A stretch of DNA of 64,000 nt from an uncultured Faecalibacterium sp. (lineage in GTDB: Bacteria; Bacillota; Clostridia; Oscillospirales; Ruminococcaceae): positions 11,711 to 75,710 of the forward strand of contig CAKTCK010000004.1 in the NCBI GenBank assembly GCA_934539245.1, written 5' to 3'. Positions 18,309 through 27,904 of this stretch are shown here, in pieces (within the stretch, counting starts at the first letter, position 1; each line of letters starts with the position of its first letter). The position numbers and the translations under genes are program-made. Under the pieces are notes generated by a model. It did no database searches and had not been told where the DNA came from. It saw nothing but the letters and a program-made list of their open reading frames with translations.

Positions 18309-19246
18309 GCCGTTATACGCTCGGGGTCGATACAAGCAACTATGCAACCTCTCTGGCAGTTTTTGATACAGCCGGGGAGGTTGTTTGTGCAAAAAAGCGC
18401 TTTTTGCCGGTAAAGGCCGGTCAGCTTGGCCTGCGGCAGAGCGATGCGCTGTTCCATCATACGGCGGCTCTGCCGGAGATGCTGCAGGAGCTGGCGCAGG
18501 AATTCGACCTGACAAAAATAGATGCCGTAGGCGTTTCGCAAAAGCCGCGCCCGGTGGAGGGCAGCTACATGCCCTGTTTTCTGGCCGGTGTCAGTGCCGC
18601 GACCGCCTTTGCGGCGGCGCGGGGCATTCCGCTGATCTGTACCACCCATCAGCAGGGACACGCTGCGGCGGCGCTGTATGCCGCAAAGGGCGAGGCATTG
18701 TTTTCCCAGAAGGTGCTTTTGTTCCATATTTCCGGTGGCACCACGGATCTTTTGCTGTGCGATCAGGTGCGCACCATCACCACCCTTGGCACCAGTACCG
18801 ATCTGTACGCCGGTCAGGCGGTAGACCGCGTAGGCGTGCGGCTGGGCTTTGGCTTTCCCGCTGGGGCCGAGGTCTCGAACCTTGCCTCGCAGTGCACGGA
18901 AGAAATTCGCCCCAAATCCAGCGTAAAGGGGCTGCAATGCAGCCTTTCCGGGCTGGAAAACCAGTGCAACGCTCTGCTTGCTGCCGGAAAAGCACCGGAA
19001 TATGTCTGCAAGTACTGCCTGCTCTGCGTAGCGGATACCGTTGTCCGCATGACAAAAGCCGCGCAGAAGGAATACCCCGGTCTGCCGGTGGTCTGCGCCG
19101 GAGGTGTGATGAGCAGCGATATTATCCGCACATGGGTGCAGCAACGTCTGCCGCAGGTCTATTTTGTGCCGGGGCAGTATTCCAGCGATAACGCCATCGG
19201 CGTGTCCATCCTTGCTGCGCGGGAGGCCGGTCTATGGCTGATGTGA
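18305..19246 (+). CDS. TsaD/Kae1-like (peptidase M22 family) paralogue
   Basis: 313-aa ASKHA-fold protein related to TsaD, the tRNA t6A enzyme. Recognisable parts are LGVDTSNYATSLAVFD (N-terminus), HQQGHAAAAL (family metal-binding HxxxH) and VVCAGGVMSSD near residue 262. It is shorter than true TsaD (about 340 aa), the metal motif region differs, and it sits between nusB and xseA rather than with tsaB/tsaE. A second, canonical tsaD would therefore be expected elsewhere. Start GTG 18305 overlaps the nusB stop. Confidence 0.75.
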   Translation: MSRYTLGVDTSNYATSLAVFDTAGEVVCAKKRFLPVKAGQLGLRQSDALFHHTAALPEMLQELAQEFDLTKIDAVGVSQKPRPVEGSYMPCFLAGVSAATAFAAARGIPLICTTHQQGHAAAALYAAKGEALFSQKVLLFHISGGTTDLLLCDQVRTITTLGTSTDLYAGQAVDRVGVRLGFGFPAGAEVSNLASQCTEEIRPKSSVKGLQCSLSGLENQCNALLAAGKAPEYVCKYCLLCVADTVVRMTKAAQKEYPGLPVVCAGGVMSSDIIRTWVQQRLPQVYFVPGQYSSDNAIGVSILAAREAGLWLM

Positions 19247-20457
19247 TCTCGGTATCAGAACTGAACCATTATGTCAAAACGCTGCTGGATGTCAACGACG
19301 GCCTGTTTGATCTTGCCTTGCGCGGCGAGATTGCAAACTTTGTGCAGAACGCCCGCAGCGGGCACTGCTACTTTTCTCTGCGGGACGAGACTTGCAGCGT
19401 AAAGGCGGTGATGTTTCGCACCGATGCCCGCCGTCTGGCATTTCGCCCGGAGGAAGGAATGCGGGTCGTAGTGCGCTGCCGTGCAACCCTTTACGAACGG
19501 GACGGCGCGTTTCAGGTCTATGTGAATGAAATGTTCCCGGATGGTCTGGGCGCGGCACAGCTTGCACTGGAGCAGCTGAAGGCCCGGCTGGAAAAGGAAG
19601 GTCTGTTCGACCCCGCGCACAAAAAGCCGCTGCCTGCATACCCCAAATGCATTGGTGTCGTCACCAGCAAAACCGGGGCGGCATTGCAGGATATCCGCAA
19701 CGTGATCAGCCGCCGCTGGCCGTCCGTCCGGGTGCTGCTGTGCCCGGTCACTGTGCAGGGCTTTGAAGCCGCCCGGCAGATCGCCGCTGCCATCCGCACA
19801 CTGGATCAGAGCGGGCGGGTGGACGAGATCATCGTGGCCCGGGGCGGCGGCAGCAGGGAGGATCTGTGGGTGTTCAACGCCGAGGAGATCGCCCGGGCGG
19901 CATTTCGCTGCAAAACACCGCTGATCAGTGCCATCGGTCACGAGATCGACTACACTCTTCTGGACTTTGTGGCCGACCAGCGTGCACCCACGCCGTCCGC
20001 TGCCGCAGAGCTTGCAGTGCCGGATCGGGAGGAGCAGCGGCGCATTTTTGAAAATATTGAAGAAAATATTCACAAAAATATACAAAAACGCCTTGCGTTG
20101 TGCTATAATGGTCTGGAGCAATACAACTTTTTGTTGGAGCAGAACGCGCCAGGCAAAATCTTACAGCAGTATTCAAGCCGTCTGCAACAGATGCAGCAGG
20201 CCATTCAGATGCAGCAAAAAGCGCGTATGAATGGCAAAAATATGCAGCTTCAACACGCGGCTGCACTGGTGGCATCGCTGGATCCATACCGTGTGCTGGC
20301 TCGTGGCTATGCCCTTGTGACTGATACAAAAGGGAAGGTCTGCACCGTGGAGCAGCTGCAGCCGGAGCAGACCATCTGCGTACGCAGTCGGCAATATCAG
20401 GCACGATGCCGTGTGGAAACGGTGGAGGAGATCAATGAGAGCACCCAAAAGCTTTGA
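19234..20457 (+). CDS. xseA: Exodeoxyribonuclease VII large subunit
   Basis: Catalytic subunit of the ssDNA exonuclease. N-terminal OB fold (ISVSELNHYVKTLLD, then GEIANF) and the catalytic domain with IGVVTSKTGAALQDI, ARGGGSREDLW near residue 206 and ISAIGHEIDYTLLDFVAD near residue 231. A long coiled region (about 270-350) fits the family. 407 aa. Starts 13 bases inside the previous gene. Confidence 0.96.
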   Translation: MADVISVSELNHYVKTLLDVNDGLFDLALRGEIANFVQNARSGHCYFSLRDETCSVKAVMFRTDARRLAFRPEEGMRVVVRCRATLYERDGAFQVYVNEMFPDGLGAAQLALEQLKARLEKEGLFDPAHKKPLPAYPKCIGVVTSKTGAALQDIRNVISRRWPSVRVLLCPVTVQGFEAARQIAAAIRTLDQSGRVDEIIVARGGGSREDLWVFNAEEIARAAFRCKTPLISAIGHEIDYTLLDFVADQRAPTPSAAAELAVPDREEQRRIFENIEENIHKNIQKRLALCYNGLEQYNFLLEQNAPGKILQQYSSRLQQMQQAIQMQQKARMNGKNMQLQHAAALVASLDPYRVLARGYALVTDTKGKVCTVEQLQPEQTICVRSRQYQARCRVETVEEINESTQKL

Positions 20458-20665
20458 AGAAGGAATGGATCGGTTGAACGCGATCCTTGCACAGATGCAG
20501 CAAGAGGATACCTCGCTGGCAGATTCCGTCAAGCTGTATGCGGAAGCTGCCTCCCTGATGCAGTACTGCCATGCGACGTTGGAAAAAACATCGCTGCAGA
20601 TCGAGGAGATCAGTGCAAAGATTGCCGAGACCGTAAAAGCCCCGCAGGAGCAGGAGGAAGAATAA
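20435..20665 (+). CDS. xseB: Exodeoxyribonuclease VII small subunit
   Basis: 76-aa helical protein beginning KSFEEGMDRLNAI, the family signature, with SLADSVKLYAEAASLM following. GGAGGAG at 20424-20430 selects ATG 20435, which lies inside the end of xseA. Overlap of xseA and xseB is typical. Confidence 0.94.
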   Translation: MRAPKSFEEGMDRLNAILAQMQQEDTSLADSVKLYAEAASLMQYCHATLEKTSLQIEEISAKIAETVKAPQEQEEE

Positions 20666-21546
20666 TGGAATACAAGGCGCAATATCAGGAATATCTGCTG
20701 CAGGCCACGGCTGCGCTGGATGCTGCCAGCGCCCGTTTTCTGCCTGAGGAATCGGAGGTGTGCAGAGCTGCTCGTTACAGCTTGCTGGGCGGCGGAAAGC
20801 GTATCCGCGCAATTCTGACACTTAGCGTCTGCGATATGCTGGGCGGCGAAATGCAGGCTGCCGCACAGTTCGCGGCAGCTGTGGAGATGCTGCATTGCTA
20901 CTCGCTGATCCACGATGATCTGCCCTGCATGGACAATGATGATCTGCGCAGGGGACGCCCCTCCTGCCACAAGGTCTTCAGCGAGTCCACGGCGATGCTT
21001 GCCGGTGATGTGCTGCTGACCGAGGCCTTTGAGGTGATTGCAAATGCACCCGCTGCGCCGCAGATCTGCGTGGCAGCCGCTCGTGCACTGGGCGCAGGCG
21101 CAGGCAGTCGTGGCATGGTCTACGGACAGGAGCTGGATCTGAAGTATGAAGCGCTGGCGGCCACTGAAGAGCAGCTGCGCCTCATCCACCGCAACAAGAC
21201 CGGTGCGCTGATCAACGCTGCCGTCCAGATGGGCGCTGCCGCAGCCGGTGCAACGCCACAGCAGTGCGAGATCCTAGCTGCCTACGCATACGGGCTGGGG
21301 CTGGTGTTCCAGATCGTAGATGACGTGCTGGATGTTACCAGCACCCCGGAGCAGCTGGGCAAGCCCATTGGCAGCGACAGTGAAAACGGCAAGACCACCT
21401 TTGTTACTTTGTACGGGGCAGACGGTGCAATGGCGCTGGCACAAAAGCTGAATGAGCAGATTTGCAATGATCTGCAACAGCATTTTGGTGCAAAGGCAGA
21501 TTTTTTGCAGCAGTTGGCACAACAGCTTCTGATGCGCAAAAACTAA
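20665..21546 (+). CDS. ispA: Farnesyl/geranylgeranyl diphosphate synthase
   Basis: Trans-isoprenyl diphosphate synthase that chain-extends IPP/DMAPP. First Asp-rich motif is DDLPCMDNDDLRRG near residues 90-103; the second is VFQIVDDVLDVT near residue 215. 293 aa is normal. The start overlaps the xseB stop (TAATG). Linked to dxs downstream, which feeds the same non-mevalonate pathway. Confidence 0.93.
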   Translation: MEYKAQYQEYLLQATAALDAASARFLPEESEVCRAARYSLLGGGKRIRAILTLSVCDMLGGEMQAAAQFAAAVEMLHCYSLIHDDLPCMDNDDLRRGRPSCHKVFSESTAMLAGDVLLTEAFEVIANAPAAPQICVAAARALGAGAGSRGMVYGQELDLKYEALAATEEQLRLIHRNKTGALINAAVQMGAAAAGATPQQCEILAAYAYGLGLVFQIVDDVLDVTSTPEQLGKPIGSDSENGKTTFVTLYGADGAMALAQKLNEQICNDLQQHFGAKADFLQQLAQQLLMRKN

Positions 21547-21564
21547 AGGAAAAGGAACACAGAT

Positions 21565-22032
21565 ATGCAGTATATTCAAAATCTTTTGTCAGTTAATCAG
21601 ATCTTGACCGCATCGCTCCTCAGCTGGTTCATTGCGCAGGTACTAAAGACCATTATCAACTTTGTTCTGCTGGGCAAGTTCCAGCTAGAGCGGATGTGGG
21701 GCGATGGCGGTATGCCTAGCGCACACAGCGCAACCGTCTGCGCCATGGCTATTGTTACCGGACGCTGCGCCGGGGTTTCCTCGCCCATTTTTGCGGTGGC
21801 GTGTGTGGTAGCTATTATCACCATGCACGATGCCATGGGCGTCCGGCACGAGACCGGTGAACAGGCAAAGGTGCTGAACCAGATGATTGCCCAGTGGATC
21901 GATGTGAGCGAGAAAAACGCTCCCTTTTTGCAGAATATGCACCTGAAGGAAATGGTTGGTCATACGCCGCTGCAGGTCGTGGCAGGCGTGCTGCTTGGCT
22001 CGCTGGTGGGCTTTTTGTTCCCGGTTATGTAA
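21565..22032 (+). CDS. Divergent PAP2 family membrane protein (YuiD/DUF212)
   Basis: 155-aa membrane protein with about four helices. The acid-phosphatase-like signature GGMPSAHSATVCAMAIVTG (near residue 48) and AMGVRHETGEQAKVLN place it in the DUF212/YuiD family related to PAP2. Biochemical role is not established. Its place between ispA and dxs suggests a link to polyprenyl-phosphate metabolism, which is inference. Confidence 0.85.
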   Translation: MQYIQNLLSVNQILTASLLSWFIAQVLKTIINFVLLGKFQLERMWGDGGMPSAHSATVCAMAIVTGRCAGVSSPIFAVACVVAIITMHDAMGVRHETGEQAKVLNQMIAQWIDVSEKNAPFLQNMHLKEMVGHTPLQVVAGVLLGSLVGFLFPVM

Positions 22033-22079
22033 AAGCGGCAGAGAATCCCAAAGTACAAACGCGTAAAGGACGTGTGAAT

Positions 22080-23963
22080 ATGGAATCGTTGTTGCTGGAC
22101 AAAATCGATCAGCCCAGCGATCTTAAAAAGCTGAACCCACAGCAGGTGGAAGAGCTTTGTGCGGAGATACGGCATTTTATGCTGGAGAATATCTCTAAGA
22201 CCGGTGGGCATCTGGCCTCTAATCTTGGCACCGTGGAGCTGACTGTGGCGTTGCACCGTGTACTGGAAACGCCCAAGGATAAGATCGTATTCGATGTAGG
22301 GCATCAGTGCTACACCCACAAGCTGCTCACCGGACGCAGGAAGCAGTTTGACCATTTGCGGCAGCTGGATGGTATTTCCGGCTTCCCGAACCCCCATGAA
22401 AGTGTGCATGATGCCTTTATTGCTGGACATGGCAATACGGCGCTTTCGCTGGCAATCGGTATGGCATGGGCAAAAAAAATCAAGCGTGAGCCCGGGCTTG
22501 TGGTGGCAGTGATTGGCGATGGAGCCTTTACCGGCGGTATGGTGTACGAGGGCATGAACAACATCGGCGGACTGGATAATCTGCTTGTGATCCTGAACGA
22601 TAACAAGATGTCCATCTCCAAAAATGTAGGTGCGCTGGCGCGGTATCTGACCCATCTGCGCACGACTACGGCCTATTATGATGCCAAGGATAACGTGCGT
22701 AGTTTTCTGGACGGCGTACCATTGATCGGCACACCAATGAAGAAGTCGCTGGTCAGTGCCAAAGCACTGGTACGCCGCGCCATGTACCACTCTACCATGT
22801 TTGAGGATATGGGCTTTGAGTACATCGGTCCGGTAGATGGCCATAATGTGGAGGAGCTGGAGCGTACCCTTCGCTCAATCTACAAGCGGTCTGGCCCGTA
22901 TTTTTTGCATGTTGTGACCAAAAAGGGTAAGGGGTATCAGCCGGCAGAGATGAACCCGGGCAACTATCACGGTGTATCTGCCTTTGACCCGGACGGAATG
23001 CCGGACCCGGAGGTTGCACCGAAGGAGTCCTTCTCCACTGTTTTTGGCAAACTGCTGGTGCAGGAGGGAACGCAAAACCCGAAGCTCTGCGCGATCACCG
23101 CTGCTATGAAGTACGGCACAGGGCTGCAATTCTTTGCCCATCGTCACCCGCAGCGCTTCTTTGATGTGGGTATGGCAGAGCAACATGCTGTCACCTTTGC
23201 AGCCGGCCTTGCCAGTCAGGGAATGCTGCCGGTGGTGTGCATCTACTCCACCTTCCTGCAGCGCTCCTATGACCAGATCATCCATGATGTCAACCTTTTA
23301 AAGGAAAACGTAGTCTTTGCCATCGACCGCGCAGGCTTTGTTCCCGCAGACGGCGAGACCCATCAGGGCATCTATGATGCTGCTTTCCTCAGCCAGATGG
23401 GCATCCCTGTCTATGCGCCTTCCAACTACGAGGAGCTGCAATACTGGCTGCACTATTTGCTACAGGATACGATTTCTGGTCCTCGGGCTATCCGTTATCC
23501 CCGCGGCGGCGAGAGTGCAAAGCTGGCGCAGTATCCCTGCACAAAGCAGGAATACGACTTTTTGCACAAGACGCCCGGGGCAGAGATCCTTCTGGTTAGC
23601 TATGCAGACGAGCTGGAGGATCTTCTGGATGCTGCCGACAAATTGAACGCTGCATCGCAGAATACAGATGTTCTGAAGCTTGTAAAGCTGTATCCCTTTA
23701 CAGATAAACTTATCGATGCTGTGTCGGAATATAAAATCGTACTGTTTGCAGAGGAGTGTGTTGCAGCCGGTGGCATTGGTGAACATCTGGCTTGTGCTTT
23801 GCAGCAAAAGGGCTGGAGCGGTCGCTTTTTGCACTGCGCTGTTCACACGGCCTGTCTGCCGCACGCGACTGTTCCGCAGATCAAGCAGTGCACTGGCCTG
23901 GATGCTGCGGATCTTGCGCATGCAGTCCGGGCTGCCCTTACGAAAGGAGAAAACGAGCTGTGA
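22080..23963 (+). CDS. dxs: 1-deoxy-D-xylulose-5-phosphate synthase
   Basis: Thiamine-diphosphate enzyme that starts the MEP isoprenoid pathway. Motifs: HLASNLGTVELTVALH, GDGAFTGGMVYEGMNN (TPP binding), RFFDVGMAEQHAVTFAAG (catalytic Glu) and DGETHQGIYDAAFL. 627 aa from ATG 22080 with AAAGGA upstream; the frame is open further into the PAP2-like gene but that part is shadow. The stop overlaps the tlyA start. Confidence 0.96.
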   Translation: MESLLLDKIDQPSDLKKLNPQQVEELCAEIRHFMLENISKTGGHLASNLGTVELTVALHRVLETPKDKIVFDVGHQCYTHKLLTGRRKQFDHLRQLDGISGFPNPHESVHDAFIAGHGNTALSLAIGMAWAKKIKREPGLVVAVIGDGAFTGGMVYEGMNNIGGLDNLLVILNDNKMSISKNVGALARYLTHLRTTTAYYDAKDNVRSFLDGVPLIGTPMKKSLVSAKALVRRAMYHSTMFEDMGFEYIGPVDGHNVEELERTLRSIYKRSGPYFLHVVTKKGKGYQPAEMNPGNYHGVSAFDPDGMPDPEVAPKESFSTVFGKLLVQEGTQNPKLCAITAAMKYGTGLQFFAHRHPQRFFDVGMAEQHAVTFAAGLASQGMLPVVCIYSTFLQRSYDQIIHDVNLLKENVVFAIDRAGFVPADGETHQGIYDAAFLSQMGIPVYAPSNYEELQYWLHYLLQDTISGPRAIRYPRGGESAKLAQYPCTKQEYDFLHKTPGAEILLVSYADELEDLLDAADKLNAASQNTDVLKLVKLYPFTDKLIDAVSEYKIVLFAEECVAAGGIGEHLACALQQKGWSGRFLHCAVHTACLPHATVPQIKQCTGLDAADLAHAVRAALTKGENEL

Positions 23964-24763
23964 AAATTCGGTTGGATCAATATCTTGTGCAGAACGGCCT
24001 TGTGCAGAGCCGGGAGCGCGCCAAAGCTCTGATCATGGCCGGTGTGGTTTTTGTCAACCAGCAAAAGGTGGACAAGGCCGGCGAGATGATTAAGGAGGAT
24101 GCTGTGGTCGAGGTTCGCGGCCACGATATCGGTTACGTCAGCCGCGGCGGCTTGAAGCTGGAAAAGGCTATGAAGTGCTTCCCGCTCACCCCTAACGGCA
24201 AGGTCTGCATGGACATCGGTGCGTCCACCGGTGGCTTTACCGACTGTATGCTGCAAAATGGTGCAGTGAAGGTGTACGCCGTAGATGTTGGCTACGGTCA
24301 GCTGGCATGGAGCCTGCGGACAGACGAGCGCGTTGTAAACATGGAGCGCACGAACATCCGCTATGTCACGCCGGAAGATCTGGCAGAGCCCATCGAATTT
24401 TTCAGTGTGGATGTTTCCTTTATTTCTCTGCATCACATTTTCCCGGTGGCGCAGCGCATCACCACCCCGGACGCTATGGGCGTCTGTCTGGTAAAGCCGC
24501 AGTTCGAGGCAGGCCGCGAGAAGGTTGGCAAAAACGGTGTGGTGCGCGACCCCGCCGTGCATCGTGAGGTGCTGCACAACGCCATGTCTTATGCTGCGGA
24601 AAACGGCTTCGTGGTGCGCGGGCTGGATTACAGCCCCGTCAAGGGGCCGGAGGGCAATATCGAGTACCTGATGTTTGTACAGAAGAGTGATCAGCCCGCA
24701 GTGCTGGACGACGAAGCCGCCGCACAGGTGGTGGCAGCAAGTCACACCACGCTGGATCGTTAA
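23960..24763 (+). CDS. tlyA: TlyA family rRNA 2'-O-methyltransferase
   Basis: 267 aa. An S4 RNA-binding domain (IRLDQYLVQNGLVQSRERAK) is followed by an FtsJ-like methyltransferase: VSRGGLKLEKAM, DIGASTGGFTDCML (SAM site), FSVDVSFISL and LVKPQFEAGREKVGKNG. Homologues methylate 16S/23S rRNA (capreomycin sensitivity). GTG start at 23960 follows AAAGGAGA and overlaps the dxs stop. Standard position between dxs and nadK. Confidence 0.92.
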   Translation: MKIRLDQYLVQNGLVQSRERAKALIMAGVVFVNQQKVDKAGEMIKEDAVVEVRGHDIGYVSRGGLKLEKAMKCFPLTPNGKVCMDIGASTGGFTDCMLQNGAVKVYAVDVGYGQLAWSLRTDERVVNMERTNIRYVTPEDLAEPIEFFSVDVSFISLHHIFPVAQRITTPDAMGVCLVKPQFEAGREKVGKNGVVRDPAVHREVLHNAMSYAAENGFVVRGLDYSPVKGPEGNIEYLMFVQKSDQPAVLDDEAAAQVVAASHTTLDR

Positions 24764-24793
24764 GACCCAGCCTTCAGCAAAGGAGAAGCCGGT

Positions 24794-25642
24794 ATGACGA
24801 TCTACATTTCGCCCAACCCGGGCAAGACCTCCGCCAGCGAGATCGCGCTGCGTGCGGCGCAGATCCTGCTGACCCACGGCGCAGCCGTGCTGATGAGCGA
24901 TGCTCTGCGAGAAAACAGCACGGCAGGGGTCATTTATCTGCCGCTGGAGCAGTGTCTGGAGCGCGCTGACGTGATCCTGACCATCGGCGGGGACGGCACC
25001 ATCCTGCACGAAGCAAATCTCTCGCTCCGGTACGCAAAGCCCATCCTCGGCATCAATCTGGGACGCTGCGGCTTTCTGGCTACTTGCGAGATCGGTGAAA
25101 TGGAAACAAAGCTGTCCGCCGTGGCGCGGGGCGAGTTCCAGCTGGACAACCGGATGCTTTTATATGCCCGGGTGCTTGGTCAGGACGGCTGGGAGGGACA
25201 CGCCCTCAACGATGTCGTTGTGACCAAAGGGCGCTTGCAGCAGGCCATCGACTTTAGCATTTACTGCGATGATATTCTGGTAGAGCACTACCGGGGAGAC
25301 GGCGTCATTGTGGCGACCCCCACCGGCTCTACGGCCTACTCGCTGGCAGCCGGCGGCCCGATTCTGGACTCTCAGACCAAGGGCGTCGTGGTGACTCCCA
25401 TCTGCCCCCACAGTCTGGCCAGTCCGGCCGTGGTGTTTGCGCAGGAGCGCAAGCTGAATGTCTGCGTAGGGCAGGTGGCAGATGATGAAGTGTTTATCAG
25501 CTGTGACGGCGGTATCGGTTACCCCCTCAAGGCAGGTGCCACCGCCGAGATCCGCCTGTCCGATCAGAACGTTAAGCTTATCACTTTTGGGCGGGCAGAC
25601 CAGTTTCAGGCCATTGATCAGAAACTGCGCAAAAGACAATAA
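24794..25642 (+). CDS. nadK: NAD kinase
   Basis: Phosphorylates NAD to NADP. GGDGT motif in LTIGGDGTILHEA (near residue 62), GRCGFLA, and TPTGSTAYSLAAGGPI. 282 aa is normal. AAGGAGA precedes the ATG. Confidence 0.95.
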   Translation: MTIYISPNPGKTSASEIALRAAQILLTHGAAVLMSDALRENSTAGVIYLPLEQCLERADVILTIGGDGTILHEANLSLRYAKPILGINLGRCGFLATCEIGEMETKLSAVARGEFQLDNRMLLYARVLGQDGWEGHALNDVVVTKGRLQQAIDFSIYCDDILVEHYRGDGVIVATPTGSTAYSLAAGGPILDSQTKGVVVTPICPHSLASPAVVFAQERKLNVCVGQVADDEVFISCDGGIGYPLKAGATAEIRLSDQNVKLITFGRADQFQAIDQKLRKRQ

Positions 25643-25662
25643 CACGGGAGGCGATTTTTAAG

Positions 25663-26151
25663 ATGGCACGCAGCCGCAAAGAAGATACAAAAACAAAAGC
25701 GGAACGCTTGCAGACGATCCTGCGTCTTGTGCAGGAGCATCCCATCAGCCGACAGGAGGTACTGCTGGAGCACCTGCGGAACGAAGGCTTTGAGGTAACG
25801 CAGGCCACCGTTTCCCGCGATATCCGGGAGTTGTGCCTTGTAAAGGCAGCCACCACCGAGGGCTACCGCTATGTTTCCAGCCGAAACGAAAGCTTCAACC
25901 CCAAGACCCAAGGGCGCTTTGAGACCATCTTCCATGAGTCTGTTCTTGGGGTAGATTATGCCGGGCATGTTGTTTTAGTAAAATGCTATTCCGGCATGGC
26001 CAATGCTGCCTGCGAGGTTTTTGACGCCTTGCAGTGGAAAAACGTTGTCGGCACCCTTTCCGGTGATGACACCTTCTTAATTGTTGCGCGCTCGGAGCGC
26101 GATGCCAAGACCATTTGTTCGGAGCTGACCCGTTATGTGGGGCAGAGATGA
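25663..26151 (+). CDS. argR: Arginine repressor ArgR/AhrC
   Basis: Hexameric regulator of arginine genes. N-terminal winged helix (residues 15-75; VTQATVSRDIRELCLVK) and C-terminal arginine-binding part with the GTLSGDDTFLIVARSE region (Asp pair) near residue 130. 162 aa including a short basic extension. Placed before recN, as is usual in Firmicutes. Confidence 0.94.
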   Translation: MARSRKEDTKTKAERLQTILRLVQEHPISRQEVLLEHLRNEGFEVTQATVSRDIRELCLVKAATTEGYRYVSSRNESFNPKTQGRFETIFHESVLGVDYAGHVVLVKCYSGMANAACEVFDALQWKNVVGTLSGDDTFLIVARSERDAKTICSELTRYVGQR

Positions 26152-26169
26152 CGGTAGGAGAACGAAGCC

Positions 26170-27840
26170 ATGCTGAGCAGCCTGCAAATTGAAAATGTTG
26201 CCGTGATCCAGAAGGCAGAGGTGCACTTTGAGCCGGGACTGAATGTGCTGACCGGTGAGACCGGTGCGGGCAAATCCATTCTGATCGATTCTATCAATGC
26301 GATCCTTGGCAACCGCACCTCTAAGGACTTGGTGCGCACCGGGGCTGCAAAGGCGGTGATCCGCGCCGCCTTTGAGCAGGTGCCGTCTGCTGTGCTGGAC
26401 AAACTGGAGCAGTCCGGCTACGAGCGCTCCGAAGCACTGCTGCTCAGCCGCGAGATCACTGCCGAGGGTAAAAGCAGCTGCCGCATCAACGGAATGCCGG
26501 CTACGGCAGCCGTTCTGCGGGAGCTGTGCGGTGGTCTGATCAGCATCAATGGTCAGCACGATTCCGTAGGATTGCTCAATCCGGCGCATCATCTGGGCAT
26601 TCTGGATGATTATGCGCAGAACCGCACTGTTTTTCAGGAGTACTATACCCTGTACCGGAAGCTGGTGCAGGTCAAGCGGGAACTGGATGCCCTGATTACC
26701 GATGAGGCTGAAAAACAGCGCAAGATCGACCTGTTGCAATATCAGGTGCAGGAAATTGAGGATGCCGGACTAACGGCCGGTGAGGAGCAGACGCTGGAAA
26801 ACCGCCGGAAGGTGCTGTCCAATGCATCTGCCATCCGGGATCGTCTGGCACAAAGCTATGCGCTGCTTTCCGGCAGTGATGACGCCGCAGGTGCGGTGGA
26901 TCTGCTGGGCGAAGCCTCCAATGCGGTGGATGCCGCTGCGCAGTTAGACCCTGCGCTTACCGCCGCCGCCGGGCAGCTGCTCGATTTATATTATAACGCC
27001 AAGGATGTGGCCGCAGACCTGATTGGGCGGCTGGATGCCTACGACACCAATGATGCAGAGCTGGACGAGGTAGAACAGCGGCTGGATCTCCTGTACCGGC
27101 TGAAGCGAAAGTACGGCAGCACGGTGGAGGATGTGATCACTTTCGGGCAGAAAGCCCGGGAAGAGCTGGACAATATCCAGCATTCCCAGCAGCGCTATGA
27201 TACCTTGCAGGCAGAAAAGCTGCGTCTTTACGCAAAAGCGCGGGAAAAGGCAGAGGTGCTGACCCAGACCCGGCTGAAAGCCTTTGAGGAATTGAACACC
27301 CGCATTTCCGGCACGCTGGACTTTTTGAATATGCCGGGTGTGCGTATGACCTTACGGCATACCCGCGGCCCGCTGGCCAGCCATGGACAGGACAGCATTG
27401 AATTCTACATCTCAACAAACCCCGGTGAAGCGCCAAAGCCGCTGGCTAAGATCGCATCCGGCGGCGAGCTGAGCCGCATCACCCTTGCCATCAAGAATGC
27501 AATGGCCGATAAGGACGCTGTGCCTACCGTGATCTATGATGAGATCGACAGCGGTGTGTCCGGCAAGGCTGCAGGACGCATCGGCGAGGTACTGCGTCAG
27601 AGCGCGCAGGGACATCAGATCTTGTGCATCACCCATACGGCGCAGATCGCAGCATTAGCCGATTGTCATCTGCTCATCCAGAAAAACGTATCCAACGAGC
27701 GCACCTATACCGAGATTCATCCGCTGGACGAAAACGGCCGCGTAGAGGCCTTGGCACGCCTGATTTCCGGTGACCACGTCACCGAGCTTTCCCGCGCCAA
27801 TGCACGGGAGATGCTGCAGGAGCACAAGCACGGCGGCTGA
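26170..27840 (+). CDS. recN: DNA repair protein RecN
   Basis: SMC-like ATPase recruited to double-strand breaks. Walker A GETGAGKSILIDS near residues 33-45, coiled-coil arms in the middle, ABC signature ASGGELSRITLAI near 430 and Walker B VIYDEIDSGVSG. 556 aa is typical. In many clostridia spoIVB and spo0A follow; here they do not. Confidence 0.96.
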   Translation: MLSSLQIENVAVIQKAEVHFEPGLNVLTGETGAGKSILIDSINAILGNRTSKDLVRTGAAKAVIRAAFEQVPSAVLDKLEQSGYERSEALLLSREITAEGKSSCRINGMPATAAVLRELCGGLISINGQHDSVGLLNPAHHLGILDDYAQNRTVFQEYYTLYRKLVQVKRELDALITDEAEKQRKIDLLQYQVQEIEDAGLTAGEEQTLENRRKVLSNASAIRDRLAQSYALLSGSDDAAGAVDLLGEASNAVDAAAQLDPALTAAAGQLLDLYYNAKDVAADLIGRLDAYDTNDAELDEVEQRLDLLYRLKRKYGSTVEDVITFGQKAREELDNIQHSQQRYDTLQAEKLRLYAKAREKAEVLTQTRLKAFEELNTRISGTLDFLNMPGVRMTLRHTRGPLASHGQDSIEFYISTNPGEAPKPLAKIASGGELSRITLAIKNAMADKDAVPTVIYDEIDSGVSGKAAGRIGEVLRQSAQGHQILCITHTAQIAALADCHLLIQKNVSNERTYTEIHPLDENGRVEALARLISGDHVTELSRANAREMLQEHKHGG

Positions 27841-27874
27841 TTTAGCAGAACGCGCTTTTGCAAAAAGACAGCTC

Positions 27875-27903
27875 TTGACAAGGCGGCGGTCTTGTGATAG
27901 AGT
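27875..27903 (+). promoter_or_regulatory. Sigma-A promoter of tyrS
   Basis: Consensus TTGACA (27875-27880), 17-base spacer, TAGAGT (27898-27903), just upstream of the T-box leader. Confidence 0.8.
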
Positions 27904-27904
27904 A

